From the NCBI GenBank assembly GCA_963169055.1, contig CAUJFU010000101.1, positions 1 through 54,222 on the forward strand: DNA of 54,222 bases, given 5' to 3'. Shown in pieces: positions 1-9,400 of the stretch. How positions within the stretch are numbered: the stretch's first letter is position 1; each line of letters starts with the position of its first letter. The position numbers and the translations under genes are program-made. Origin of the DNA: Myxococcota bacterium (GTDB taxonomy: Bacteria; Myxococcota_C; UBA6777). The notes below the pieces were generated by a model. The model worked only from the letters and a program-made list of their open reading frames with translations, was not told the DNA's origin and ran no database searches.

Positions 1-27
1 TCGCGGGTTCGAATCCCGTTTCCCGCT
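1..27 (+). tRNA. tRNA-Gly, 3' end only
   Basis: The window opens inside a tRNA. The T-arm (stem 3-7 with 15-19, loop TTCGAAT) is followed by the 3' acceptor strand TTCCCGC (20-26) and discriminator T27. That strand would pair with GCGGGAA, the usual 5' end of bacterial tRNA-Gly, and tRNA-Gly before tRNA-Thr/tuf is common synteny. The anticodon is outside the window, so identity is inferred. CCA is not encoded. Confidence 0.7.
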
Positions 28-37
28 CGAAACATCC

Positions 38-110
<73 letters not shown>

Positions 111-122
111 TCTCTCTGATGT

Positions 123-140
123 GTGTTGTGCAAACAACAC
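123..140 (+). other. Perfect hairpin with GCAA tetraloop between tRNA-Thr and tuf
   Basis: GTGTTGT (123-129) and ACAACAC (134-140) form a perfect 7-bp stem closed by a GCAA (GNRA) tetraloop. No T-run follows, so it does not look like an intrinsic terminator. It starts 12 nt after the tRNA-Thr 3' end and may mark or protect a processing end between the tRNAs and tuf mRNA. That role is inferred. Confidence 0.5.
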
Positions 141-316
141 CACCCTTCTGGATTTTCCAGATCATCCGAGAAATTCCTGTACACAAATCATCGCGTTCTC
201 CTTGAAGTCTTCAAAAAGAACGCATTCTTTCTTTTCTAGACAATCGAAGCCTTTGGCTCTTTTGTCTTACACTTCATCCACAAGCAATAGTTCGCGAGTA
301 TGGAGAGCAGGCTGCT

Positions 317-1504
317 ATGTCGAAAGAAAAATTTTCGAGGACCAAGCCCCACATTAACGTGGGTACCATTGGACACGTTGACCATGGAAAAACCACGCTG
401 ACCGCAGCCATTACAACCGTTTTGGCCAGTATGGGCAAATCCAAAGCCATGGCCTATGATCAGATCGACAAGGCCCCCGAAGAAAAAGAGCGCGGGATTA
501 CCATCAACACCGCACACGTCGAGTATGAGTCCGATGCACGCCACTACGCACACGTCGACTGTCCGGGTCACGCCGACTACATCAAAAACATGATCACCGG
601 TGCCGCACAGATGGATGGTGCCATCCTTGTGGTTGCGGCTTCGGACGGTGCGATGCCTCAAACACGCGAACACGTTCTCTTGGCCAAACAAGTCAACGTT
701 CCCCACCTTGTTGTTTTCTTGAACAAAGTCGACCTTGTGGATGACGCTGAGATCCTCGAAATCGTCGAAATGGAAATCCGCGAACTCCTCAATAAATATG
801 AGTATCCCGGCGATGATACCCCCATCATCAAAGGTTCGGCTCGCGCTGCTCTTGAAACACCCAATCCCCAAACAATCAAGTGCATCATGGAACTTGTCGA
901 AGCACTTGACACGTTTATCCCCGAGCCGATCCGCGCCATCGACAAGCCCTTTTTGATGCCGATCGAAGACGTGTTCACCATCTCGGGTCGTGGTACCGTT
1001 GTTACGGGCCGTGTTGAGCGTGGAATTGTTCGCGTTGGCGAAGAAATCGAGATCGTCGGTTTTGGCGATACACGCAAAACCACAGTGACTGGCGTGGAAA
1101 TGTTCCGTAAGTTGCTTGATGAAGGTCGTGCAGGCGACAACGTCGGTGCGCTCCTTCGTGGTATCAAGCGTGAAGACGTTGAGCGTGGCCAAGTTCTCGC
1201 AAAACCCGGTTCGATCAAGCCACACACTAAATTCAAAGCCGAAGTGTACGTCCTCGGTAAAGAAGAAGGTGGCCGTCATACACCCTTCTTCAAAGGCTAT
1301 CGTCCACAGTTCTACTTCCGCACCACCGACGTGACGGGATCGATCACTCTTCCCGACGGTGTGGAGATGATCATGCCTGGTGACAACACTTCCCTCGCTG
1401 TGGAGTTGATCACCCCCGTTGCTTTGGAAAAAGAACTTCGTTTCGCAATCCGTGAAGGTGGTCGTACTGTCGGCGCGGGTGTTGTCACCGAGATCATCGG
1501 CTGA
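317..1504 (+). CDS. tuf: Elongation factor Tu
   Basis: EF-Tu is the GTPase that carries aminoacyl-tRNA to the ribosomal A site. The 395-residue product is normal length. Domain I shows the P-loop GHVDHGKT (residues 19-26), switch I around [21 protein letters not shown] near 81, NKVD near 136 and GSA near 174. Domains II and III follow, with EGGRHTPF in domain III and the ending VVTEIIG. ATG 317 has GGAGAG at 302-307. It sits between tRNA-Thr and tRNA-Trp, the usual tufB context. Glu and Lys codons before ATC are often GAA/AAA here, unlike most other genes in the window. A divergent copy of the domain III region is present in the fusion gene at 37788-39701. Confidence 0.99.
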   Translation: MSKEKFSRTKPHINVGTIGHVDHGKTTLTAAITTVLASMGKSKAMAYDQIDKAPEEKERGITINTAHVEYESDARHYAHVDCPGHADYIKNMITGAAQMDGAILVVAASDGAMPQTREHVLLAKQVNVPHLVVFLNKVDLVDDAEILEIVEMEIRELLNKYEYPGDDTPIIKGSARAALETPNPQTIKCIMELVEALDTFIPEPIRAIDKPFLMPIEDVFTISGRGTVVTGRVERGIVRVGEEIEIVGFGDTRKTTVTGVEMFRKLLDEGRAGDNVGALLRGIKREDVERGQVLAKPGSIKPHTKFKAEVYVLGKEEGGRHTPFFKGYRPQFYFRTTDVTGSITLPDGVEMIMPGDNTSLAVELITPVALEKELRFAIREGGRTVGAGVVTEIIG

Positions 1505-1517
1505 TAAGTTTCTCTCA

Positions 1518-1537
1518 GAGAAGATCTTTGTCTTCTC
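1518..1537 (+). other. Hairpin between tuf and tRNA-Trp
   Basis: GAGAAGA (1518-1524) and TCTTCTC (1531-1537) form a perfect 7-bp stem with loop TCTTTG. It ends three nt before the tRNA-Trp 5' end and no T-run follows. It may aid separation of tuf mRNA from the tRNA by nucleases, which is inference. Confidence 0.45.
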
Positions 1538-1540
1538 GAT

Positions 1541-1613
1541 AGGCCAATAGCTCAGTTGGTAGAGCAGCGGACTCCAAATCCGCAGGTCGGGGGTTCAAGT
1601 CCCTCTTGGCCTG
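1541..1613 (+). tRNA. tRNA-Trp(CCA)
   Basis: A full cloverleaf. The acceptor AGGCCAA (1541-1547) pairs with TTGGCCT (1606-1612), the D-arm is GCTC/GAGC, and the anticodon stem GCGGA/TCCGC encloses loop CTCCAAA with anticodon CCA at 1574-1576. The T-arm is GGGGG/CCCTC with loop TTCAAGT and the discriminator is G1613. CCA is not encoded. The position between tuf and secE is the common bacterial order; rpmG, often also found here, is absent. Confidence 0.97.
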
Positions 1614-1626
1614 TTTTTTTGAATTC

Positions 1627-1677
1627 AAAGTCGCTCTCTTTTCTCCCTTATCTTTTTTGGAGAAAAAGCGACTTTTT
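1627..1677 (+). terminator. Intrinsic terminator or attenuator between tRNA-Trp and secE
   Basis: AAAGTCGCT (1627-1635) pairs with AGCGACTTT (1667-1675). Inside it TTTTCTCC (1639-1646) pairs with GGAGAAAA (1659-1666), giving a long two-part stem that runs into TTTTT (1673-1677). It follows tRNA-Trp and ends only 10 nt before the first possible secE start. No promoter fits between the two, so secE/nusG transcription probably depends on readthrough, making attenuation plausible. Confidence 0.8.
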
Positions 1678-1687
1678 GCATGGATAG

Positions 1688-2092
1688 GTGCCCAAAAAGA
1701 TGGACAAACATCGACGCTGGGTTGTGTTGGCTTTTCTCGGACTGGGCCTCTTGGGTGTCTGGGTATTAGGCGAAACTTTTAAAAGTCTTTTTTATTATCT
1801 TCGCCCTTACGGTGTTCGTGATTACATCATCCTTACCGAGAGTTTTACGCTTGCCAACTTGATCGGGTTGGGTGTGGCCGCAGGAATCAGTCTTCGTCTC
1901 TGGTTTCATCAAGACGTCAACCAAGCAGCCCATGAAGTGATCGACGAGATGTATCGTGTGACTTGGCCTACAGGCAAAGACACTCAAACATCCACGATCG
2001 TCGTGATCATCACCACGATTATTTTTTCTCTCTTCTTGTGGTTTTTTGATCAAGTATGGTCATGGGCAACGACTTTTCTCTACCGAATTTGA
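1688..2092 (+). CDS. secE: Preprotein translocase subunit SecE
   Basis: SecE clamps the SecY channel in the inner membrane. The product is 134 residues with three hydrophobic segments: about 10-32, about 45-68, and a C-terminal one within IVVIITTIIFSLFLWFFDQV. The conserved amphipathic SecE motif lies before the last segment (VIDEMYRVTWPTGKDT). Three membrane spans match the enterobacterial type rather than the short single-span form. The start is uncertain: GTG 1688 has poor Shine-Dalgarno support, and ATG 1700, four codons later, is possible with AGG at 1686-1688. The gene begins immediately after the terminator-like hairpin, an unusual arrangement. Confidence 0.95.
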   Translation: MPKKMDKHRRWVVLAFLGLGLLGVWVLGETFKSLFYYLRPYGVRDYIILTESFTLANLIGLGVAAGISLRLWFHQDVNQAAHEVIDEMYRVTWPTGKDTQTSTIVVIITTIIFSLFLWFFDQVWSWATTFLYRI

Positions 2093-2391
2093 TCGCTTGG
2101 TTGCTTTGTGTTCGCTTCCTTGGCTCACATCGGACGAAAAAGACCAACCTCTGTTTCGCCGATCTTGGTAAGCGGTTTTTGTTTTGGGGTTCTCCCTTTT
2201 TCGGTCAGGTGGTTGTGTTTTTCCTTGACTCGTACCTCCTCACCTTCCGCAATTCCCGCTCACCTCTTGTGTTCACCAAAACCCCCCCCACAAGACGAGT
2301 TCTATCCTCCCGGTCGTGTTTTGCCACATAAACGGCAAAGAAGACAAGGGCGCATCAGAAGATCGTTCCTTTTCTTCTAGGAGACTGTACA
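2093..2391 (+). other. secE-nusG intergenic region
   Basis: These 299 nt hold no supportable gene. Overlapping short frames at 2056-2331 and 2108-2380 have no recognisable motifs. A -35-like TTGACT lies near 2225, but no convincing -10 follows it. The only clear signal is the nusG ribosome binding site AGGAG at 2379-2383. The gap is longer than usual, since secE and nusG are nearly adjacent in many bacteria. Confidence 0.5.
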
Positions 2392-2949
2392 TTGGGCAAA
2401 GAAGAAAAACTCAAGTGGTATGTGGTCAACACATATTCCGGCTTCGAACACAAAGCCAAAAAAAGTCTTCAGCAACGCATCATCCAAGAGTCCCTTGAAG
2501 ATCACTTTGGTGATCTCGAAGAGGGGATCTTGATCCCTGTTGAAAAAGTAGTAGAAAACGCCAAAGGCGGCGCGAAGAAAACTTCTGAGCGCAAATTCTA
2601 CCCGGGATATATGCTGATCCACATGATCCTCACGGACGAAACTTGGCATCTTGTCAAGACGACTCCAAAAATCTCTGGTTTTATCGGCAATTCAAAGCAT
2701 CCTGTTCCCGTTCCCGCTTCTGAAGTCCGCAAAATTACACAACAAATGGAAGAAGGCGCACAGCGCCCGAAACCGCGCGTCGAATTTGAGATGGGCGAGG
2801 AAGTCCGCGTCACAGAAGGGCCTTTTATGAACTTTAACGGAACCATCGAAGAAGTTCGTCCAGACAAAGGCAAAGTACGGGTTATGGTCAGCATTTTTGG
2901 TCGTTCTACTCCTGTAGAACTGGACTTTTCGCAGGTCGAAAAGCTATAG
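2392..2949 (+). CDS. nusG: Transcription termination/antitermination factor NusG
   Basis: NusG binds the RNA polymerase clamp and links it to Rho or to ribosomal protein S10. The product has 185 residues, a normal length. The NGN domain begins [19 protein letters not shown] and includes [10 protein letters not shown] near 65-75. The C-terminal KOW domain contains [14 protein letters not shown] and ends in [11 protein letters not shown]. The start is TTG 2392, chosen because AGGAG (2379-2383) lies 8 nt upstream and no ATG fits the family N-terminus. It precedes rplK in the standard order. Confidence 0.97.
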   Translation: MGKEEKLKWYVVNTYSGFEHKAKKSLQQRIIQESLEDHFGDLEEGILIPVEKVVENAKGGAKKTSERKFYPGYMLIHMILTDETWHLVKTTPKISGFIGNSKHPVPVPASEVRKITQQMEEGAQRPKPRVEFEMGEEVRVTEGPFMNFNGTIEEVRPDKGKVRVMVSIFGRSTPVELDFSQVEKL

Positions 2950-3011
2950 CGCTCGCGTCATGCTGTAGTGGCTTGTTCTTGCGTTTGTGAACAAACATTG
3001 AGGTTAAGGCG

Positions 3012-3452
3012 ATGGCCAAGAAATTAATGGCGGAAGTGAAACTCCAGTGTCCCGCCGGGCGTGCAAACCCTTCGCCGCCAGTCGGTCCGGCGTTGGGTCA
3101 ACACGGCGTCAACATCATGGAGTTCGTAAAACAGTTCAACGCACGTACCGCAGATCAGGTGGGCATGATCATTCCCGTGGTGATCTCGGTTTTTCAAGAT
3201 CGCTCGTTTACCTTTATTACCAAAACCCCCCCTGCATCGGTCTTGATTAAGAAAGAACTCGGTTTGGCAACCACCAAAAAACCGGGTTCGGGTTCAAAAA
3301 AGCCCGGAAAAGAAAAAGTGGGCGCGTTGTCTTGGGAGCAGATCGAAAGTATCGCGAAATTGAAACTGCCCGATCTCAACGCCAACGATGTCGAAGCTGC
3401 AAAGAAAATTATCGCTGGAACTGCCCGATCGATGGGTGTTGACGTTCGCTAA
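3012..3452 (+). CDS. rplK: 50S ribosomal protein L11
   Basis: L11 forms the GTPase-associated centre with 23S rRNA and is needed for the stringent response. The product is 146 residues against about 141 typically. The N-terminal domain carries [23 protein letters not shown]. The RNA-binding C-terminal domain ends [11 protein letters not shown], and the linker has a Lys/Gly-rich stretch ([16 protein letters not shown]). ATG 3012 has GAGG at 3000-3003, 8 nt upstream. It lies 62 nt after nusG. Confidence 0.98.
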   Translation: MAKKLMAEVKLQCPAGRANPSPPVGPALGQHGVNIMEFVKQFNARTADQVGMIIPVVISVFQDRSFTFITKTPPASVLIKKELGLATTKKPGSGSKKPGKEKVGALSWEQIESIAKLKLPDLNANDVEAAKKIIAGTARSMGVDVR

Positions 3453-3565
3453 TTTTCTTGTCCCGAACCGCTCCTTCGAGAGCGCTTCATACCATGACGT
3501 TTGAACTACGACCTCTTTTGTGCGCCCTTCTGAAGCAAGGCCCACAACAAACGTAGGAGTCTCTT

Positions 3566-4342
3566 ATGCCACGCATTCCAAAAAAGCGCGAAGGTTCTTT
3601 GCGTGAAAAAGGTAAGCGAATTACCCAATCATGTGGGAAAAAAAGTCAAGCAGCTCGTCAGCTTATCGAAACAGGTCGCTTGTATTCGTTTGACGAAGCT
3701 CTTGATTTGTTGAAAAAACCCGAACTCAATTACGCACGTTTCAATCAAAGCGTTGATATCGCTGTTCAGTTGGGTGTTGATCCACGAAAATCGGAACAAA
3801 TGGTTCGTGGAGCCGTTGTTCTTCCCCACGGTACAGGAAAAACGGTCCGCATCATTGTGTTTGCAAAAGGCGAAAAAGCCAAAGAAGCACAAGAAGCAGG
3901 TGCCGATGTTGTGGGTGGCGAAGATCTCGTTGAAAAAATCCGCACGGAAAACTGGTTGGAGTTTGATAAGGCCATCGCTACACCAGATATGATGCGCCAT
4001 GTGGGTTTGATCGGTAAACTCCTCGGTCCGCGTGGCTTGATGCCTAGCCCCAAAGTTGGAACGGTGACGTTCGACGTGGGCAACGCGGTTCGTGAACAAA
4101 AATCCGGAAAAGTCGAATACCGCGTTGACAAAGCTGGTATCGTTCATACCAGCGTCGGCAAGATATCCTTTTCCCCCGAACAACTTCGTGGAAACTTGCT
4201 CGCGATCTTTGATAACATCATGCGCGCAAAACCCGCCACTTCAAAAGGTGTATACCTCCAGAAAATCAGCTTTTCTCTCACGCAAAGCCCAAGCGTGACC
4301 GTCGATGTCGCTTCTATCCAGAACGCACTCAAAGCAAGCTGA
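3566..4342 (+). CDS. rplA: 50S ribosomal protein L1
   Basis: L1 forms the mobile L1 stalk at the E site and often represses its own operon. The product has 258 residues, about 25 longer than usual. The extra part is a basic N-terminal tail ([20 protein letters not shown]) before the conserved start near [13 protein letters not shown]. Family motifs include [51 protein letters not shown], and a C-terminal region with [24 protein letters not shown] 3566 follows AGGAG (3555-3559). The gap after rplK is 113 nt. Confidence 0.98.
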   Translation: MPRIPKKREGSLREKGKRITQSCGKKSQAARQLIETGRLYSFDEALDLLKKPELNYARFNQSVDIAVQLGVDPRKSEQMVRGAVVLPHGTGKTVRIIVFAKGEKAKEAQEAGADVVGGEDLVEKIRTENWLEFDKAIATPDMMRHVGLIGKLLGPRGLMPSPKVGTVTFDVGNAVREQKSGKVEYRVDKAGIVHTSVGKISFSPEQLRGNLLAIFDNIMRAKPATSKGVYLQKISFSLTQSPSVTVDVASIQNALKAS

Positions 4343-4541
4343 TCCTGAAGGAAAAGAATCAATCGTTCTTGTCGAAGACAGCAGGGCCTTTTTGGATAAT
4401 TTTACCTGCCGAGGCAAGCCAACCGATACGTTTCCTTCTTCTTTTTCTTAAAGATGAACAAAACACTGTTGACTTGGTTTCTTTGGCTTGATGGGAATTT
4501 TCTTCAAAGGCCGTACCCGCCCCGAAGAAAGGAGCAAAACC
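4343..4541 (+). promoter_or_regulatory. rplJ leader region
   Basis: The 199 nt between rplA and the chosen rplJ start. In many bacteria this leader folds to bind L10(L12)4 for autoregulation. I see a small TGCC-GA-GGCA hairpin and AT-rich tracts but cannot assign a conserved L10-binding fold by eye. The AAAGGAG at 4528-4534 is the rplJ ribosome binding site. Regulatory function is inferred from family knowledge only. Confidence 0.3.
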
Positions 4542-5066
4542 TTGGATCGTGCCTATAAAGGAGAACAGATCGCGGAGATGCGAGCTGATTTTGAATCTGT
4601 GCAAGGTGCCGTCCTTGCCGATTTTAAAGGCTTGTCTGTTCGCGATATTACGGAGATCCGTCGTGCCTTTCGTAAACAGGGCGTCTCGGTTCGTGTCGTA
4701 AAAAACACCCTTGCCCGTATCGCAACGCAAGGGACCAAGCTTGCGGTGATTGGTGCCGATTTTGTCGGTACCACCGCTATCGCGTACAGCAAAGAAGATC
4801 CTGTGGCACCCGCCCGTGTTGCCCAAGAATGCGCCAAAACCAAAGACAAGTTCATTGTCAAAGGCGGATACGTCGACGGCACACGATTGGATCGCAAAGG
4901 CGTTGAACAACTTGCCAAACTTCCCTCCCGCGAAGAACTTCGCGCCAAGTTGCTCGGCACGTTGGTCGCCCCTGCGACCCAATTGGTTCGCCTCTTTCAT
5001 GCTGTTCCCCAACAAGTTGTGTTTCTTCTTGACGCACAACGACGCAAGCTCAACGGCGAAGAATAA
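4542..5066 (+). CDS. rplJ: 50S ribosomal protein L10
   Basis: L10 is the base of the L7/L12 stalk that recruits translation factors. I chose TTG 4542, giving 174 residues (L)DRAYKGEQIAEMRADF..., because AAAGGAG (4528-4534) lies 7 nt upstream and the family N-terminus begins there. An upstream in-frame ATG at 4488 would add 18 residues with no family match. Conserved features are VLADFKGLSVRDITEIRRAFRKQ, VVKNTLARIA and the C-terminal L12-binding helix (APATQLVRLFHAVPQQVVFLLDAQ). Confidence 0.96.
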   Translation: MDRAYKGEQIAEMRADFESVQGAVLADFKGLSVRDITEIRRAFRKQGVSVRVVKNTLARIATQGTKLAVIGADFVGTTAIAYSKEDPVAPARVAQECAKTKDKFIVKGGYVDGTRLDRKGVEQLAKLPSREELRAKLLGTLVAPATQLVRLFHAVPQQVVFLLDAQRRKLNGEE

Positions 5067-5245
5067 GACGCTTTGTCTCGTGAAAAGCGGCCAAATCCTC
5101 GTGAAAAGGACCGCAAGAAAACAGAAAAGTCTCAGAATTCAAGACTTTTCCCCATCCAGATCGTCGCGCTCGTTTGAATGTTCTTGAAACATTCGAACAG
5201 GCGAGCATCGAAACAAATACCAACCAACCAAGTGGAGTGTTTCTC

Positions 5246-5635
5246 ATGAGTGATTTTGAAAAAGTGAAAACCGAGATCATCGACAAACTCAGCAACCTCA
5301 CCGTTTTGCAAATCGCAGAGCTTGTGAAAGACCTCGAAGGCAAATGGGGCGTTTCCGCCGCTGCTGCTGCGGGTCCTGTGGTGGTTGCTGCTGCGGCTGG
5401 CCCCACTGCTCCCGTCGAAGAAAAAACCGAGTTCGACGTCATCCTGACCGGCTTTGGCGACAAAAAGATCCAAGTGATCAAAGAAATCCGCACCGTGACG
5501 GGTCTTGGCCTCAAAGAAGCCAAAGATCTCGTTGAAGGCGTGCCCAAGCCCGTCAAAGAAGGAATCTCCAAAGAAGAAGCCGCAAATCTTAAAAAGCAAC
5601 TTGAAGAAGCCGGCGGCACCATCGAGATCAAGTAA
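5246..5635 (+). CDS. rplL: 50S ribosomal protein L7/L12
   Basis: L7/L12 is the multicopy acidic stalk protein that stimulates factor GTPases. The product is 129 residues from ATG 5246. The N-terminal dimerisation domain is [35 protein letters not shown]. An Ala-rich hinge follows ([19 protein letters not shown]), then the globular domain with [21 protein letters not shown] and [20 protein letters not shown] at 5234-5237 sets the start; a longer in-frame reading from 5174 adds 24 residues without family support. The gap after rplJ is about 180 nt. Confidence 0.98.
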   Translation: MSDFEKVKTEIIDKLSNLTVLQIAELVKDLEGKWGVSAAAAAGPVVVAAAAGPTAPVEEKTEFDVILTGFGDKKIQVIKEIRTVTGLGLKEAKDLVEGVPKPVKEGISKEEAANLKKQLEEAGGTIEIK

Positions 5636-6409
5636 TCTCGTGCTTTTGATCTTTGTGTCGGCGATCATCGTACCGACCGCTCGATCACAAAGGTCAGACC
5701 TGAGAAGAATTCCCTTGCCTTCGAGGGTTCTTTTCACGTTTGGCCTTTGCGCTCTCTCTGCTCAAGTCGAGCAACATGACGCAAAAGAAAAGAAAAGAGA
5801 ACGCAAGTTTCTCTTGACTTTTCTTTTTTTTTGTGAATCATGGTGGACCTTGCGGGCAAAACGCCCTCCTGTACTTTCCTCTTGAAAGCATTGTCGTTCA
5901 CCCAAAACCCAAGGCGAAAGCACATGGGCTTTACGGGCCAATCAGTGAATTGCAGGCATGTTTTGTCGCTTCCCGAGTGTTTCCTTGTCTCCAGAAACTC
6001 TGGCGAGATGACCATTTGATGTGTTCGCAGATCACTTTGAAACACCAGTCTCCTCCTCAAAACATCCCCTGTCTTTTGTCCGCCTCCGCACACCAAAAGG
6101 AGTTGTCGCAAGACTTCGTGCAGGGCATTTTACCCCACCATGCCTTTGTTTTCGGTGAGTTTCTCTCTTGCTTTGTGCGAAGCTTTTCCGAACACTCCTT
6201 GCCAATACACCACCACCTCTTGCCATCGGTGCCTATCCACCGCCGCGCAAGAACGCAACGATCTCCATCCGTATTTGATAGATCCCCAACCCAATTGATC
6301 TCATTTGCATCCTTTTCCCTTTGTCTTGGGACTTGAATCGAGTGCGCCACCGCTTTGAGCGTTTCTCTGGGTGTGCCAAGTCCGCTCAACATCCACTGCA
6401 GGAGGGTTG
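5636..6409 (+). other. Long rplL-rpoB intergenic region
   Basis: These 774 nt carry no gene I can support; short frames on both strands (for example 5833-6336 + and 6057-6392 -) overlap one another and show no motifs. GATCTTTGTG (5648-5657) pairs with CACAAAGGTC (5686-5695) with one G-T wobble, making a stem just after the rplL stop, but without a T-run. A possible promoter is TTGACT (5814-5819) with AATCAT 16 nt later (5836-5841); support is weak. The rpoB ribosome binding site AGGAGG is at 6400-6405. In bacteria this gap often holds an attenuator or processing site. Confidence 0.5.
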
Positions 6410-9400
6410 ATGACGGCCCAAATTCAAAACAATTTCCGAGTGAGAAGGAGCTTTGGCAAGATCAGGCAGATCATCGAGATCCCCAACCTGATCGAGATGC
6501 AGAAAAAATCTTTCGAGAAGTTTCTGCAAGCCGATAAGCTCCCTCACGAGCGCGAAAACACGGGTCTTCAAGCTGTCTTTAAGAGCGTCTTTCCCATCAA
6601 AGACTTCAATGAGACCTGTCAATTAAACTTTGTCGCGTATCATTTGGAGCCGCCAAAGTATGACGTGGAAGAATGCCGTCAGCGTGGTGTCACTTACGCT
6701 GCGACGATCCGCGTCGAAGTTCGCCTTGTGATCTGGAAAGTCGACGAAGAAACCGGCAGCAAAGATATCGAAGATATCACCGAACAAGAAGTCTTTTTCG
6801 GCGAGATCCCCTTAATGACCGAACAAGGCACGTTCATTATCAGTGGAACAGAGCGCGTGGTGGTCAGCCAACTTCATCGCTCTCCGGGTGTTTTCTACGA
6901 ACACGACAAAGGGAAAACCCACTCCTCCGGAAAGTATCTTTATTCTGCTCGCGTAATTCCCTATCGCGGAAGCTGGATCGATTTTGAATTCGATGCCAAA
7001 GATATCCTGTACGTTCGGATCGACCGACGTCGAAAGTTGCCTGCCACCGTGCTTTTGCGAGCGCTGGGTTACACCACCGCAGAGCTGCTCAACGAGTTCT
7101 ACGACACCGAACTCATCCACGTCGCCCGTCCCCCCGTATCTGAGGCCAACTTTGTTTGTTGGTTGTCTAACACCGCAGGGCACGATGTCTTGCTTGGAAA
7201 TGAACTTTTGCTTTCCAAGGGCGAGCCACAAGTCCACACCAAACTCAACGATTGGGCAATTCAAAAACTGCTTGAACAAGGTACTTCTCCTCTTCCTGTG
7301 ACACCCGATTACCTTGTGGGCTGCCGTTTGGCTGATGATGCGTTCAACCAAAATGGTGAGCTTGTCTTCAATAAAGGCGCATACATCACGTTTGGCGACC
7401 TCGAGCGCCTTCGTGACGACGGCGTGGATACCCTTCAAGGAAAGTTCTTCGTTCCTTGCGAACATCGTCGTGCCCTCAATATCGACTTGCTCCTTGGCCA
7501 AAAAGCAGAGCGTGATATCTATTCGGCGGACGGAAAATTGGTCTTGAAAGCAGGGACAAAGTTTGGAAACAAACACAATGGACCCCGCATCAAGCGCATC
7601 CGCGAAAGCGGCGTCGATCGTCTGCCAATCAGCCGCAATTCGTTGATCGGTCGCATCGCTGCCGAAGATATCTTCGATCCCGAAGAAGGCGAGATCCTCG
7701 TCCAAGTCAATGAAGAGATCACGCCTGACATCCTTGATGAGATCGAACAACGAAAGATCACCTCTTTCCGTGTCCTTTTCATCGAAGGCAACAACGCAGG
7801 ATCTTTGCGCGACACTCTCAACCAAGACAAGATCAATACCCCCGAAGAAGCGATGATGGAGATCTATCGTCGCTTGCGCCCGGGCGAGCCTCCTACGATG
7901 GAGACGTCCACCAGCCTCTTCAACAATCTCTTCTTTAACCCCGATCGTTACGACCTTTCCTCCGTTGGACGCCTCAAGCTCAACCACAAGTTCGATCTCC
8001 ACGACACGCCTCTCAACAAGACCGTCTTGACCCCCCAAGATATCCTTGAGGTTGTTCGCTACCTGATCAACTTGCGCAACAACAAAGACGGATTCGAGGT
8101 GGACGATATCGATCATCTTGGAAACCGTCGTGTCCGAGCTGTGGGTGAATTGCTTGAAAATCAATACCGCATCGGCTTGGTTCGGATGGAACGTGCGATC
8201 AAAGAACGCATGGTGATCCAAGAGGTCGAGCAGCTTATGCCGCACGATCTGATCAATCCCAAGCCCGTTAACGCGGTGGTCAAAGAATTCTTTGGCTCGT
8301 CCCAATTGAGCCAATTTATGGATCAAACCAATCCCCTCTCCGAAGTCACACATAAGCGCCGTCTTTCGGCCCTTGGACCCGGAGGTTTGACCCGTGACCG
8401 CGCAGGCTTTGAAGTGCGCGACGTTCACACCACACACTACGGTCGAATCTGTCCGATCGAAACGCCAGAAGGCCCGAACATCGGCTTGATTGCAAGCCTC
8501 GCAACGTATGCGCGTGTGAATCAGTTCGGCTTCGTCGAAACCCCCTACCGCAAAGTCGAAAATGGCCGTGTTCTCGATGGTGTGCAGTATTTTTCTGCGC
8601 TTGACGAAGAGCGCTATACCATCGCTCAAGCCAACGCCATCGTCAACGAACAAGGCTTTTTGGCAGGTCCTTTTGTGACGGTGCGCAAAGGCGGAGAAAC
8701 TTTTTCTGGTGCCTCGCCAAGCGAAGTCCAGCTCATGGACGTTTCTCCAAACCAGCTCGTCTCGATCGCTGCATCTTTGATTCCGTTCCTTGAACACGAC
8801 GACGCAAACCGCGCATTGATGGGCTCCAACATGCAACGCCAAGCCGTCCCACTGTTACGGACCTTTGCGCCTCTTGTTGGAACAGGCATCGAGCGCATCG
8901 TTGCCCGTGACTCCGGTGTCACCGTCGTTGCAAAACGTGATGGTCTCGTCGATTATGTCGATGCTTCGAGGATTGTTGTACGTGTCGACACAGACGACGC
9001 TCGTAACGAACTCGGTACACAGGTCGATATCTACAAATTGATCAAGTACCAACGTTCCAATCAAAACACCTCGATCAACCAAAAACCGATCGTCAAACGC
9101 GGAGATCGCGTATACAAGGGCGATGTCATCGCCGATGGTCCCGCAACTTCTGGTGGTGAGCTGGCTCTCGGGCAGAACTGCATCGTCGCGTTTATGTCGT
9201 GGGGTGGCTACAACTTTGAAGACTCCATCTTGATCAACGAACGTGTGGTCAAAGAGGATATCTATACCTCCATCCACATCGAAGAGATCGAGTGTTACGC
9301 ACGAGAAACCAAACTCGGCAAAGAAGAGATCACCCGAGATATCCCGAACGTTGGCGATGAAGCCCTCAAAGACCTCGATGAAAGCGGCATCATCCGCATC

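Noticed and set aside
236-1279. 347-codon open frame on the minus strand
   Set aside because: Antisense to tuf with no recognisable domains.
5814-5841. Promoter TTGACT-16-AATCAT in the rplL-rpoB gap
   Set aside because: The -10 match is weak and the spacer is a T-run; kept only as a remark in the gap entry.
6812-8842. 676-codon open frame on the minus strand
   Set aside because: Antisense shadow of rpoB in a compatible codon phase; no motifs and no ribosome binding site of note.
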